Assembly (NCBI GenBank): GCA_965261195.1
Contig: OZ253455.1
Location: 1,860,001 to 1,924,000, forward strand
From: Bin87 sp965261195
GTDB taxonomy: Bacteria; Chloroflexota; Dehalococcoidia; Lucifugimonadales; UBA3495
DNA: 64,000 nt
Direction: 5' to 3'
Shown here: piece by piece, positions 32,657-41,428 of the stretch
Numbering within the stretch: the first letter of the stretch is position 1
Layout: each line of letters starts with the position of its first letter
Notes under the pieces: model-generated
What the model was told of the DNA's origin: nothing
Databases searched by the model: none
Seen by the model: the letters and a program-made list of their open reading frames with translations, nothing else
Position numbers and translations under genes: made by a program

Positions 32657-32668
32657 ATTCAAGCTGCC

Positions 32669-34234
32669 TTGTCTGAACCACCTCGTTACGACTACATCAT
32701 CATTGGCAGCGGGATTGCCGGCCTGAATACCGCGCTGCTGGCGGCCAACCACGGCAGCGTGCTGGTGATAACGAAGGGCCTCATCGACGACTGCAACAGC
32801 CGCTACGCCCAGGGTGGCATCGCCGCCGCCATTGGGCCGGGCGACTCGCCAACGCTGCACCAGCGCGACACCCTGGATGCCGGGGCCGGCCTGTGCGACC
32901 CCACCGCCGTTGCCGTGCTGACCGGCCAGGGCCCGGACAGCATCGCCAGCCTGATCCAGTGGGGTGTCCCCTTCGATACCATACACGGCGAGATTGCGCT
33001 GGGACGGGAGGGAGCGCACAGCCTGCCCCGCATCCTGCACGCCGGCGGCGACGCTACCGGCCAGCACATCGAAGACACACTGGCCGACCGGGTACGGTCT
33101 GCACCCCGCATCACCGTGATGGAGTTCACCCATGCCATCAGCATCGGCGTGGACGGCGGCGCAGTGTCGGGCGTGGAGACGATAGGCGATGACGGCGGGT
33201 CGATCCGCGCGTTCCGCAGTTCGGTGGTGGTGGTGAGCACCGGCGGGGCGGGGCGGCTGTATCAGTACACTACCAACCCCGAAGTGGCCACCGGCGACGG
33301 GGTGGCGCTGGCATTTCGGGCGGGCGCGGACGTGATGGATATGGAGTTTTACCAGTTTCATCCGACGGCGTTGTGGCTGGAGGGTGCGCCGACGTTCCTG
33401 CTGTCTGAGGCGATGCGGGGAGAGGGGGCGATTCTGCGCAACGCCGCCGGCCGGCCGTTTATGGCCGACTACCACCCGATGGCTGACCTGGCGCCGCGGG
33501 ACGTGGTGTCGCGCGCCATTGCCGCCGAAATGGAGCAGTCTGAAGGCCAACCCGTGACGCTCGACATCTCCCACCTGCCCCGGGCCACGGTGGCCGGCCG
33601 CTTCCCCACCATCTATGCACAGTGCCTGGAATATGGCGTGGACATTACCCGAGAGCCGATCCCGATTGCGCCCGCCGCTCACTATATGATGGGCGGCATC
33701 CACATTGATACCTGGGGCCGCACCAACATTTCCGGTCTGTACGCCTGCGGCGAAGTGGCCTGTTCCGCCGTCCACGGCGCCAACCGGCTGGCCAGCAACT
33801 CGCTGCTGGATACCCTGGTTTTTTCCCAACGCCTGGTGGAATGCAGCCTGGGCAACGCTCCCGAATCTGCGCCGCAGGATGCGTCCGAGCAGAACCTCCG
33901 GGTGAATCTGGCCGACCGGGCAATGGTTTGCGCCTCCATACCGGAGCGCAGCCGGGAAAATCTGCAAAGCCTGCTGTGGCGCAACGTGGGCATTACCCGC
34001 AACGGGACGCGCCTGCTGCTGTCGGCCCGCATCCTGAACCTGTGGCAGCGCACAATGCCGGCGCCGGAGACTGCCGACGATTATGTGCTGCGCAATATGC
34101 TGACGGTGTCGCGGCTGATTGTCGAGTCGGCCCTGACCCGGCGAGAGAGCCGGGGCGCGCATTACCGGTCCGATTTTCCGGAGACTGCGGGGGACTGGCA
34201 GCGGCACGTTGTGATTGGACGCAGTGGCAGGTGA
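32669..34234 (+). CDS. nadB: L-aspartate oxidase
   Basis: 521 residues from TTG. It oxidises L-aspartate to iminoaspartate, the first step of de novo NAD synthesis, with FAD. Seen are the dinucleotide motif YIIIGSGIAGLNTALLAA, SRYAQGGIAAAIG, the FYQFHPTALW and LLSEAMRGEGA active-site blocks, APRDVVSRAIAAE, HYMMGGIHID and GLYACGEVACSAVHGANRL. The helical C-terminal domain is present, so the protein is full length. nadA and nadC, often adjacent, are not in the window. TTG has no strong ribosome-binding site; coupling to the upstream gene may help. Confidence 0.92.
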   Translation: MSEPPRYDYIIIGSGIAGLNTALLAANHGSVLVITKGLIDDCNSRYAQGGIAAAIGPGDSPTLHQRDTLDAGAGLCDPTAVAVLTGQGPDSIASLIQWGVPFDTIHGEIALGREGAHSLPRILHAGGDATGQHIEDTLADRVRSAPRITVMEFTHAISIGVDGGAVSGVETIGDDGGSIRAFRSSVVVVSTGGAGRLYQYTTNPEVATGDGVALAFRAGADVMDMEFYQFHPTALWLEGAPTFLLSEAMRGEGAILRNAAGRPFMADYHPMADLAPRDVVSRAIAAEMEQSEGQPVTLDISHLPRATVAGRFPTIYAQCLEYGVDITREPIPIAPAAHYMMGGIHIDTWGRTNISGLYACGEVACSAVHGANRLASNSLLDTLVFSQRLVECSLGNAPESAPQDASEQNLRVNLADRAMVCASIPERSRENLQSLLWRNVGITRNGTRLLLSARILNLWQRTMPAPETADDYVLRNMLTVSRLIVESALTRRESRGAHYRSDFPETAGDWQRHVVIGRSGR

Positions 34235-34283
34235 TTGGTAGGGGCAACCTTACTGTGTCGCACTGCCGGGGGGGAAGGGGTTG

Positions 34284-34314
34284 TTGGCATGGATAGACAG
34301 GATGAACGGGATTT
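34284..34314. repeat. GGATAGACAGGATGAACGGG dispersed repeat
   Basis: Same motif as the arms around the GxxExxY gene. In the 206-bp gap after nadB, with a GACAGGCTCCCCATGAGCGG repeat (about 34376-34395). Confidence 0.7.
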
Positions 34315-34440
34315 TTGTTGATTGAGGGATTCGTGCTGGGTTTGTGCAGGCGGTAGGCGGTAGGCCGGTGGTTCGACAGGCTCCCCATGAGCGGAGGGCG
34401 TCAGGAACGTCCGTGGGATAATTCAGAGGGAGGCATTGTT

Positions 34441-35226
34441 ATGAACCGGCTACCGCAGAGTTTCCATCCACCGGGCGTTACATTTCTGACTGACGTGTCG
34501 GTGGCGCGCTGGGTGGAAGAGGGGCTGAGCAGCAATTTTGCCCACGTCGATGCCCTGGCGCCCCGGGGTTACGTCGCCTACGGGCGGTTATTCCACCCGG
34601 CCAGCGGGGCAGATAAACGGCGGGTGAGGTGGTCTGAGGTGGCGGCGTGGGCCGGCTCCGTCGTCCATCCGCTGATGGCCTTTGAAGGTATCCGCGCTCC
34701 GAAACCTGGATACGGAGCCGGTACGCGTCCCTGGCTTCGGGAGCCGAGGGCAGGCCAGATGGATGAGCAGGACGCCCTCGCACTGGCGGTTCTGCTGTCC
34801 GTTTTTACCAGCACGCCCCAGCATTGCTATTTCGGCATTTGGGACGGGTTCGGACAGTATTCACCAGGCGCAATGACTTTGCTAACCACCTCGGGCGGCA
34901 TTCCGCAAACCCCGCCCCCGGATGTCATCGCAGCCCAGAGGTTCGGCGGCGTGGGGAGAGCATATCTCTTGTACGAAGGGCCCCTCACTGCCATCGGGTC
35001 GTTCTTCAACCACTTGCGATCGCACCCTCCGAACATCTGGTGGCCGGAGGATCGCAGCTGGTGCGTGGCTACCGATATAGACCTGAATACGACCTATGTG
35101 GGTGGTTCCGAGGCTTGCATACAGGCAATCATCGGCGAACAATCGCTGGAAGCCCTGGCCACGTCGCCCGAAGCCCCCGTCCACAGGGCAGCCGACACGA
35201 TCAACTTGGGTGCAGAGTCTGCATGA
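34441..35226 (+). CDS. Conserved hypothetical protein
   Basis: 261 residues with GAGGGAGG before ATG 34441. No catalytic motif is recognised. It is Trp/Gly/Pro-rich, with HVDALAPRGYVAYGRLFHPA, VRWSEVAAWAG, CYFGIWDGFGQY and NIWWPEDRSWCVATDIDLNT, a pattern I recall from actinobacterial hypothetical proteins in which a YVGG segment follows. There is no signal peptide. It stands alone just before the phage-type block, and nothing links it to virion functions. Confidence 0.7.
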   Translation: MNRLPQSFHPPGVTFLTDVSVARWVEEGLSSNFAHVDALAPRGYVAYGRLFHPASGADKRRVRWSEVAAWAGSVVHPLMAFEGIRAPKPGYGAGTRPWLREPRAGQMDEQDALALAVLLSVFTSTPQHCYFGIWDGFGQYSPGAMTLLTTSGGIPQTPPPDVIAAQRFGGVGRAYLLYEGPLTAIGSFFNHLRSHPPNIWWPEDRSWCVATDIDLNTTYVGGSEACIQAIIGEQSLEALATSPEAPVHRAADTINLGAESA

Positions 35227-35433
35227 CTGCTACGGAGACGCTCTTTGTGCTGACACGGCGCGGTTGACGCTACGGATTCCCCGTTTGTAGTCTGGAGAAA
35301 ATCCAAAGTTGAGATGGCCGGTGGGACTGACCCGACGCCGGGTCGGTTCCATCGGCTTTTTGCGGTGGGACGCCGGCGTCCATCGTACCGGCCCCGGAGG
35401 TTTACATTGGGAGGTTTCTATGAGGAGGTTTGC

Positions 35434-36279
35434 ATGATGGACGAGCAGGGTCGGCGCAATCGCCGGCCGCCCGAGATCGGGTCGATGCAGACCCGGGCGG
35501 AGTTGCTGCAGGCGCTGGAAGCCTATCGCCGGGGAATCGCCGCGGCCCCGGTGGTGTGCAAATGGGTGCAACCCTCGTTGCCCTCACCCCAACTATTCGC
35601 TCAAGAGGCCGAGGGCAGCTACACTGGGGGCAACCACAAGGGTTGCCCCTACGATGGGGTGGGCCGGGCGGATCAACCATCCAGGGCGCTGGGGAATGTG
35701 CGTTGCTCCTACGATGGGGTGGGTAGGGACGCCGGGGATGTGTTGGGGCGGGCGCTGACCTTTGTGGCGTCCACCGGGGAGGTGGATCGGCACGGCGATA
35801 CGGTTGCGCTGGACGGTTGGAAGCTGGACGAATACCGGCAGAATCCGGTGGTGCTGTGGGCGCACGATTACCGCCAGCCGGCCATTGGGCTTACCGAGGC
35901 CGTCTGGAACAACGGTCGCGCGCTGCTGGCTCGGATGCACTTCGCTCCCACCGGATTCGCCAAAGAGGTGGAAGGGTTGTACCGGCAGGGCTACCAGCGC
36001 GGCGTGTCGGTGGGATTCCGTCCGGTGCGCTTTGCGGAGCGTCGGGATTTACGCAGTGGCGCATTGCTCGGCATCCAGTTCCTGGAGCACGAGTTGCTGG
36101 AGATTAGCGCAGTGCCCGTGCCGGCCAACAGTCAAGCCTTGCTGGCCGGCGTCCTTCGACAGGATCAGGATGAGCGGAGCGGCCCTCACGCTAACGCTCT
36201 CCCGGAGGGAGCAGGAACCCGGCTGGGGTCGGCGGTGGTGTCGCTGCTGCGGGAGCTGCGGACGGATTGGCATGGATGA
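35434..36279 (+). CDS. HK97-type prohead protease (peptidase S78-like), repeat-invaded N-terminus
   Basis: 281 residues with GAGGAGG five bases before the ATG. The protease core runs from about residue 105: ALTFVASTGEVDRHGDTVAL, NPVVLWAHDYRQPAIG with the catalytic His, GYQRGVSVGFRP with the Ser, and LLEISAVPVPANSQAL. It processes capsid protein during head assembly. Residues about 48-98 are encoded by dispersed repeats (35577-35720) that keep the frame open, giving YDGVGR twice, so the propeptide-like region is foreign. Immediately upstream of the major capsid gene, as in phages. Confidence 0.8.
   Translation: MMDEQGRRNRRPPEIGSMQTRAELLQALEAYRRGIAAAPVVCKWVQPSLPSPQLFAQEAEGSYTGGNHKGCPYDGVGRADQPSRALGNVRCSYDGVGRDAGDVLGRALTFVASTGEVDRHGDTVALDGWKLDEYRQNPVVLWAHDYRQPAIGLTEAVWNNGRALLARMHFAPTGFAKEVEGLYRQGYQRGVSVGFRPVRFAERRDLRSGALLGIQFLEHELLEISAVPVPANSQALLAGVLRQDQDERSGPHANALPEGAGTRLGSAVVSLLRELRTDWHG
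35577..35720. repeat. Dispersed repeats inside the protease gene
   Basis: A degenerate CCCTCACCCCAAC...CAAGAGG copy, then GGGGCAACC-ACAAG-GGTTGCCCC (35627-35649) and two CCTACGATGGGGTGGG units. All stay in frame. Confidence 0.7.
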
Positions 36280-36329
36280 ACCGGATAAAGGGGATGGGGC
36301 TGCCGCCAGGGAACGCACCCTCACCCCAA

Positions 36330-36352
36330 CCCTCTCCCATCAAGGGAGAGGG
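36330..36352. repeat. REP-like palindrome (CCCTCTCCC-ATCAA-GGGAGAGGG)
   Basis: Perfect copy between protease and capsid genes, preceded by CACCCTCACCCCAA. Confidence 0.85.
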
Positions 36353-36382
36353 GGATTAGCTGGCGGTGAGGGCAGAGTGTCC

Positions 36383-36416
36383 CCGACGAGATTGCCACGC
36401 TGCGCTCGCAATGACA
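36383..36416. repeat. Partial copy of the 130-bp dispersed element
   Basis: CGACGAGATTGCCACGC...CTCGCAATGACA, the right end only. Confidence 0.7.
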
Positions 36417-36448
36417 ATTGAAAGGAAACGCAAAGGAGATTTGGAGTT

Positions 36449-37786
36449 ATGACGCTTTCTACCTGGGAGTTGGAAACCATCAAGAACGAGGTTGCGGAGG
36501 TGCGGGAGTTCTACCGGCAGCGGCTGGACGCCGACATTCCGCCCCTGCAAGAGGAGATGAGTCGCCTGAAGCGCGCCGTTGGCGATGTGGTTGAACGGCA
36601 GCGGGAGTCGGATCGGCAGGCGCTGCTGGCCCGTTACGGCGGTGGAGCCGGCAGCACGGGCCGTGGCCGAGTGCCATTCGGCAAGTACCGGGGTATGGAT
36701 GAGCTTGACCTGGCCTGTGTCAGCAGCGTCTTGCGGGCGCAGCAGCGGGAGCCGGGCGATGCGAATGTCGGGGCGCTGGAGGACTGGCAAGCCAACCTGA
36801 AGGCGGCCATGGACAGCACCACGGCCAGTCGCGGCGACGAGTTGGTCGCCACCGGGGAAGCCAGCGCGCTGTGGGCTGATGTGAATCTGGAAACCCACGT
36901 GGCCGCGTTGTTCCCGCGGGTGGATATGCCCACCAACCCTTTCCAGATTCCGTTGCAGCTGGGCAACGTGTCCTGGTATCCCGGCACCGAGAATGTCGCC
37001 ACCACCGAGACGGCCCCGACCACGGCGCGACAAACCCTGACGGCTTACGAGCTGGTTGCCGAAGTGCCCTGGTCGTTGACCCTGGAAGAGGACGCGGTGA
37101 TTGCCATGGCCGGCGAGGTGCGCAGCACACTGGTGCGCAACGCCGTTGAAGTGATTGACGACGTGCTGCTGAACGCCGACACGACCACGGAGAACAACAT
37201 CAACGCCGACGGCGCCACCATCTCCGCATCGGCAGCCGGCAAGGGGCACTGGCTGTTGGGATTCGACGGGCTGCTGCATCTGCCGCTGGTGGATAACGCC
37301 ACGCAGAGCAACAGTCACGCCGCTGCGCCTGATGCTGCGATGTACAACGAGGTGCGCGGTTTGCTGGGCAAATATGGCGTCCGGCCCTCGGATCTGGCCT
37401 ACATCACCGACGTGAGCGCCTACATCAAGTCGTTGGGCATCGATGAGTTTCGGACGCTGGACAAGCTGGGGCCGCAGGCGACGATCCTGAGCGGACAGCT
37501 GGCGCAGGTTGACGGCATCCCGGTCATTGTCGCCGAGCAGATGGCCAAGTCAGACGATGACGGCAAGGTTACGGACGGCGCGGCCAACGCCAAGGGTCGG
37601 CTGCTGCTGGTCAACCGCTCGCAGTGGCGGCTGGGTTTCCGGCGGGAGCTGATGATCGAAACGACCCGGGACATCCAGAAGCGGCAGAACATCATGGTGG
37701 TCAGTATGCGGTTGGCCTTCATGGAGCGCACCGGCAACCGCGCCACCGCCACCCACACCGCGCTGCAATACAACATCACGGTGTAG
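36449..37786 (+). CDS. HK97-family phage major capsid protein
   Basis: 445 residues with AAAGGAG upstream. The first 70 residues are charged coiled coil (VAEVREFYRQ...EEMSRLKRAVGDVVERQRES), the scaffold-like delta domain normally removed by the protease. The HK97 fold follows: GNVSWYPGTENVATTETAPT, VAEVPWSLTLEEDAVIAMAG, LNADTTTENNINADG, AYITDVSAYIKSL...LDKLGPQATI and VIVAEQMAKS. The C-terminal NRATATHTALQYNITV is typical. The frame is intact and of normal length, so it is under selection or recent. Confidence 0.85.
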   Translation: MTLSTWELETIKNEVAEVREFYRQRLDADIPPLQEEMSRLKRAVGDVVERQRESDRQALLARYGGGAGSTGRGRVPFGKYRGMDELDLACVSSVLRAQQREPGDANVGALEDWQANLKAAMDSTTASRGDELVATGEASALWADVNLETHVAALFPRVDMPTNPFQIPLQLGNVSWYPGTENVATTETAPTTARQTLTAYELVAEVPWSLTLEEDAVIAMAGEVRSTLVRNAVEVIDDVLLNADTTTENNINADGATISASAAGKGHWLLGFDGLLHLPLVDNATQSNSHAAAPDAAMYNEVRGLLGKYGVRPSDLAYITDVSAYIKSLGIDEFRTLDKLGPQATILSGQLAQVDGIPVIVAEQMAKSDDDGKVTDGAANAKGRLLLVNRSQWRLGFRRELMIETTRDIQKRQNIMVVSMRLAFMERTGNRATATHTALQYNITV

Positions 37787-37844
37787 GGCAGAGTAATTGG
37801 CATGGATAGACAGGATACGGATGGGATTTTCACCCTCACCCCAA

Positions 37845-37867
37845 CCCTCTCCCGTCAAGGGAGAGGG
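37845..37867. repeat. REP-like palindrome (CCCTCTCCC-GTCAA-GGGAGAGGG)
   Basis: Copy between the capsid and connector genes, next to a GGATAGACAGGAT fragment (about 37805-37815). Confidence 0.85.
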
Positions 37868-37886
37868 AGCAAATTGGAGGATTGGA

Positions 37887-38733
37887 ATGGCGAATGTTTA
37901 TGCTGACCTGGCAGATTTGAAATCGCCGGCGATGCTGAATGTGCCGGACGATGGGCATGATGAACGGCTGCTGGCCCTGCTGGAGGGGGGCGGCGCGGTG
38001 GATTGACGGTTACTGCGACCGGCGCTTTGCCGCCGTGGAGGCCGAGCGGTGGTTTGACGGGCCGGGCAAGTCCGTCCTGGCGGTGCCCGACCTGATTAGC
38101 GTCAGCGAGTTGCGGGTTCGCACCGCGGCCGGCGAATGGGCGAGCTGGCCGACGGGCCACTGGCTGCTGTACCCGCTGAGTGCGGGGCCTACCGAACCCG
38201 GCGGCCGGCCTTATACGCGGATTGTGCTGACGTCCGACTCCATCCGGCGGTTTCCGCTGAGCCGGGCTGGCGTGGCCGTCGCCGGAGTTTGGGGCTATGG
38301 CGATGTCCGTGAGGACATCGGGCTGCGGGTGGGCGGCTCCGCAGTGGCGGTGGACGATGCAACGGTGTCGGTAGCGTCGGCAGTCGGCAGTATTCTGTCC
38401 GGCGGGCATACGATTCGCATTGACGACGAGCAGCTGTATGTGGCCGGCGTTGCCGACGATGGCGTTGGAACGGCCACCTTGACGGTGCGACGGGGGGTCA
38501 ACGGAACCGCGTCCCAAACGCATGATGTCGGCGCCGCCGTGTCGGTGTACCGCTACCCGGCGGCCATTGCCGAGGCTTGCCTGCTGCAAGCGGCGGCCTG
38601 GTGGCGAGACCGGGCGATGGCGCCGTTTGCCCCGCCGTCTCGCGACAATGCGGACGAAGCGGCGGGCGTTGACCCGACCGCGCGGCAGCTGCTGGAACCG
38701 TACCGGCGGCGGTCGGCGGCGCTGGGGGTGTGA
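37887..38733 (+). pseudogene. Phage head-tail connector (gp6-like), frameshifted at a G6 run
   Basis: Frame 1 starts at ATG 37887 (GGAGG upstream): MANVYADLADLKSPAMLNVP...LLALLEGGGAVD, then stops. Frame 2 continues the fold exactly at that point with AARWIDGYCDRRFAAVEAER, FDGPGKSVLAVPDLISV and, late, AIAEACLLQAAAWWRDRAM. Removing one G from the run at 37985-37990 restores LLALLEGAARWIDGYC, the normal connector sequence, giving about 281 residues. It is either a real frameshift, a homopolymer sequencing error or, less likely, programmed slippage. The product joins capsid portal and tail. Confidence 0.7.
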
Positions 38734-38735
38734 GC

Positions 38736-39161
38736 ATGGCCGGATACAACAGCGCCAGCCGCAGCTACGTTGCGGTCGCTGACGCCGACGGCGCAATGCG
38801 GGACCTGTCGCCGTGGGTGGAGCGCATCGGGCCGTTGGGCCGCGCTGTCCTCGGGTTGGACGCCACCGGCGTGAACGATGCGGCCGGCCGGACGACGGCC
38901 GGCCCGGAGGCGGCGCAGGAGTTCAGCATCGCCGGCCGCTGGGATGATGCGCCGGGGATTGGCCCCGACGCTGTGCTCGCCGGCATCGTGGGACTTGCCG
39001 TCGGTGTGCAGTACGGCCCCACGGGGAATGCGCCGGGTCAACGCCGCATCGCCGGCCGGTTCGTGTGTTTGTCCTATCGGGTGGCCAGCAAGGCGGGGGA
39101 ACCGGTGCGCTTTGAGGCAACCTTTCGGCAGGACGGCGCCGTTGCGCTGGGAGTGTGGTAG
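38736..39161 (+). CDS. Phage tail-tube-like protein (tentative)
   Basis: 141 residues, starting two bases after the connector stop and ending where the next gene begins. It is beta-rich: SASRSYVAVADADGAMRDLS, AAQEFSIAGRWDDAPG, GVQYGPTGNAPGQRRIAG and RFVCLSYRVASKAGEPVRFE. This layout, repeated strands with a YGPTG loop, resembles siphophage tail-tube-like proteins. Position (after connector, before a large tail protein) supports the call. The family is not certain. Confidence 0.4.
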   Translation: MAGYNSASRSYVAVADADGAMRDLSPWVERIGPLGRAVLGLDATGVNDAAGRTTAGPEAAQEFSIAGRWDDAPGIGPDAVLAGIVGLAVGVQYGPTGNAPGQRRIAGRFVCLSYRVASKAGEPVRFEATFRQDGAVALGVW

Positions 39162-41216
39162 ATGACAACGATGACCAGGGTTTCGACGGTTTCGGCGGCG
39201 GAGGTGGCGGCAACCCCAGCCCTCCGGTGGCAGGTATTGGTTGACTGGTTGGGAGCGGGGGTTTGGGGCGCAGCGGGGGTGGACGTTAGCGACGATGTGG
39301 TGGGCGTGGGCTGGCGGTGGGGTCGCTGTGGGCTGCCGGTTCCGGAGTTTGCTCCGCCGGCAACGGTGGAGCTGTCCCTGCGCAACCTGAACCACCGTTA
39401 CACGCCGGGCAATGCGGCGTCGCCCCTGGCGGGACAGGTGCAACCGGGGCGGGAGGTCCGGCTGCGCGCGGCCTGGCCGTATGACGATTTCGCAACCGAC
39501 GCGGGTGGAGCGCAGACGCTGGACGACCGAGTTACGACCGGCGGCATCGTCTCGTGGCAAGTTCTGGCCACCGCCGGCAGTGGTTTTGAGGCGCAGGAGG
39601 GCGAAGTCCGCGGGCTGGTTGGCCGGGGCCGGCCTTCCGATGCGGTGGCGACGCTGGACACCGGCGACCCGCTGGCGACGCTGCTGGTGCGGTTCCGGCG
39701 CGGGAGCAACGGCCTGGGCGGGTTCGTGCTGCGCTGCGCCGCCCGAGACAATTGTCTGCGATTGCGGTTCACCGATGCTGCAACGGCGCTGGAGCGGGTA
39801 TCGGGCCGGGCGGCCACCGAGTTGGCCACCGGCGACGCGCTGGCCGAATCAGAGTGGTATGAGCTTGAGGTAGTCCAGTCCGAGGCCAGCGTCCGGGTGT
39901 TCGCGACGAATCTGGACACCAGGGGCTTGGCGCGTCAGGAGCTGGTGGCGGCCACCGGCATCAGCGACGCCCCGGGTTCCGGCCGACACGGGTTGTGGCA
40001 CGGGTTTCGCAACACCGTGGATCGGTGGGGCGATTTCAGCGTGGGTCGCACCTTGTTTTGCGGTCGCATTAATGCCATCGATCCGGACTATGAAAGGGCC
40101 ACCTGCCGCATCACCGCCGGGGATGTTTTGCAGCGGGTGGACGGCATACCGCTGTCTCGCAACCTGTCCGGTGGCCCGATGCGGTCGGGAGCGGTGGCTG
40201 CGGCGATTCTGGGTTGGGCCGGGCTGGCGGCGTCCGATTATGCGGTGGACACCGGACGGTTGCTGCTGTCCGGCGGCCCGCGCGCGGTGTGGGACGTAAC
40301 GGCAGGCCGTGCGCTCCGGCGGCTGCAACGCGAAGAAAATGGCCTGCGCTACGTCGATGGGTTGGGACGCGTCCGGCTGGAAGCGGACTCGGTGCGAGCA
40401 GCCATTCGCGACCACGCCGACCCGACGGCACTGGCCAAAGTCGCCGTGTCGGGAGTAGCCGGAGGAGCCAATCCGTTTGCCAGCAGCCTGCGTTGGGACG
40501 ACGGGGCCGGCGCGGTGGAGAATCAGGTAACGTTCCGTTATCAGCGGTCGGCGGATAACGGTCGCCAGCTGGTCTGGAGCTTGAACGAACCGCTGGCGGT
40601 GGCGGCCGGCGGCAATCGTCTGGTGCTGGCGGCCACCGACGACTGGGACGTCGTTACCGACCTGGCAACGCCGGCGGCGGACACCGATTATCAGGCCACC
40701 GACGACGCTGCCGGTGACGGCAGCGATGTTACCGGCGATGTCAGCGTGGCGGTACTGGCCGAGGCGGATTCCGGCGTGGCGGGCCGAGGCGCGACCCTGC
40801 GCGTGAGCAACGCCGGCGCCCAGACGGCGTATCTGCAACTGCTCAACCTGTATGCTGCCCACGGCTGGCGTCCATCCGGAGCCACGGGGTATCAGCGCGC
40901 CGCGCACCCGGCGAGTGGTGAGCAGTCGCCGGCCCGCGTGGTGGCTTGCCGCTACATTGACCACTACGCGGCGGCGCAAGATGCTGCCGATGCCCGTTTC
41001 GCGGAACGGTCTCGCCGGCGTCCGCAGCTGGAGGTTTCGTTGCCGCTGCTCGGCGCCGCCAACCTGCGGGCCGCGTTGGAGGGGCGGTTGTCGGAAGTGA
41101 TAACGGCGCCGGCCGCGCCGGCCGGCGCCGCGGGGGCGTGGTTCCTGGATGGTGTGGAGCTGCAGGCATCTGCCGGGCGCGCGGGAGTGGCACGCTGGTG
41201 GGTGTCGGGGGTGTAG
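39162..41216 (+). CDS. Large phage tail/virion structural protein (tentative)
   Basis: 684 residues, starting directly after the upstream TAG. Its N-terminal 110 residues are strand-rich (WQVLVDWLGAGVW, ATVELSLRNLNHRYTP). Residues about 130-300 resemble a ConA/LamG-like lectin fold (GFVLRCAARDNCLRLRFTD, SEWYELEVVQSEASVRVFAT, RHGLWHGFRNTVDRWGDFSV). The rest resembles tail-tip or baseplate proteins (CRINAIDPDYE-type turn, RALRRLQREENGLRYVDGLG). Very GC-rich and repeat-free. Probably a tail adhesion or tip protein by position; no tape-measure or lysis gene follows. Confidence 0.45.
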   Translation: MTTMTRVSTVSAAEVAATPALRWQVLVDWLGAGVWGAAGVDVSDDVVGVGWRWGRCGLPVPEFAPPATVELSLRNLNHRYTPGNAASPLAGQVQPGREVRLRAAWPYDDFATDAGGAQTLDDRVTTGGIVSWQVLATAGSGFEAQEGEVRGLVGRGRPSDAVATLDTGDPLATLLVRFRRGSNGLGGFVLRCAARDNCLRLRFTDAATALERVSGRAATELATGDALAESEWYELEVVQSEASVRVFATNLDTRGLARQELVAATGISDAPGSGRHGLWHGFRNTVDRWGDFSVGRTLFCGRINAIDPDYERATCRITAGDVLQRVDGIPLSRNLSGGPMRSGAVAAAILGWAGLAASDYAVDTGRLLLSGGPRAVWDVTAGRALRRLQREENGLRYVDGLGRVRLEADSVRAAIRDHADPTALAKVAVSGVAGGANPFASSLRWDDGAGAVENQVTFRYQRSADNGRQLVWSLNEPLAVAAGGNRLVLAATDDWDVVTDLATPAADTDYQATDDAAGDGSDVTGDVSVAVLAEADSGVAGRGATLRVSNAGAQTAYLQLLNLYAAHGWRPSGATGYQRAAHPASGEQSPARVVACRYIDHYAAAQDAADARFAERSRRRPQLEVSLPLLGAANLRAALEGRLSEVITAPAAPAGAAGAWFLDGVELQASAGRAGVARWWVSGV

Positions 41217-41428
41217 GGAGCTGTGCAAAGTCCCATTGAATCCGCTCATGGTGAGCTTGTCGAATCGTAGACGACTGTCCTTCGACAGGATCAGGACGAG
41301 CGGGTGGGTTAACTCCTACAACTTTGAACAAGTCCTGTGACGTAGATGCGATTGGGGAGGCGGTTTGGTGAAAGATGATATGATAAAATTGTCAGGCAAC
41401 TTTGCCTTGTTGGTGGACTACCTTCGAA

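Noticed and set aside
32516..34207. A 563-codon minus-strand open frame opposite nadB
   Set aside because: No motif, and nadB has full family signatures on the plus strand.
35434..41216. An intact prophage
   Set aside because: No integrase, terminase, portal, tape-measure, holin or attachment repeats were found in the window.
39849..41249. A 466-codon minus-strand open frame opposite the tail protein
   Set aside because: Antisense GC shadow without domains or ribosome-binding site.
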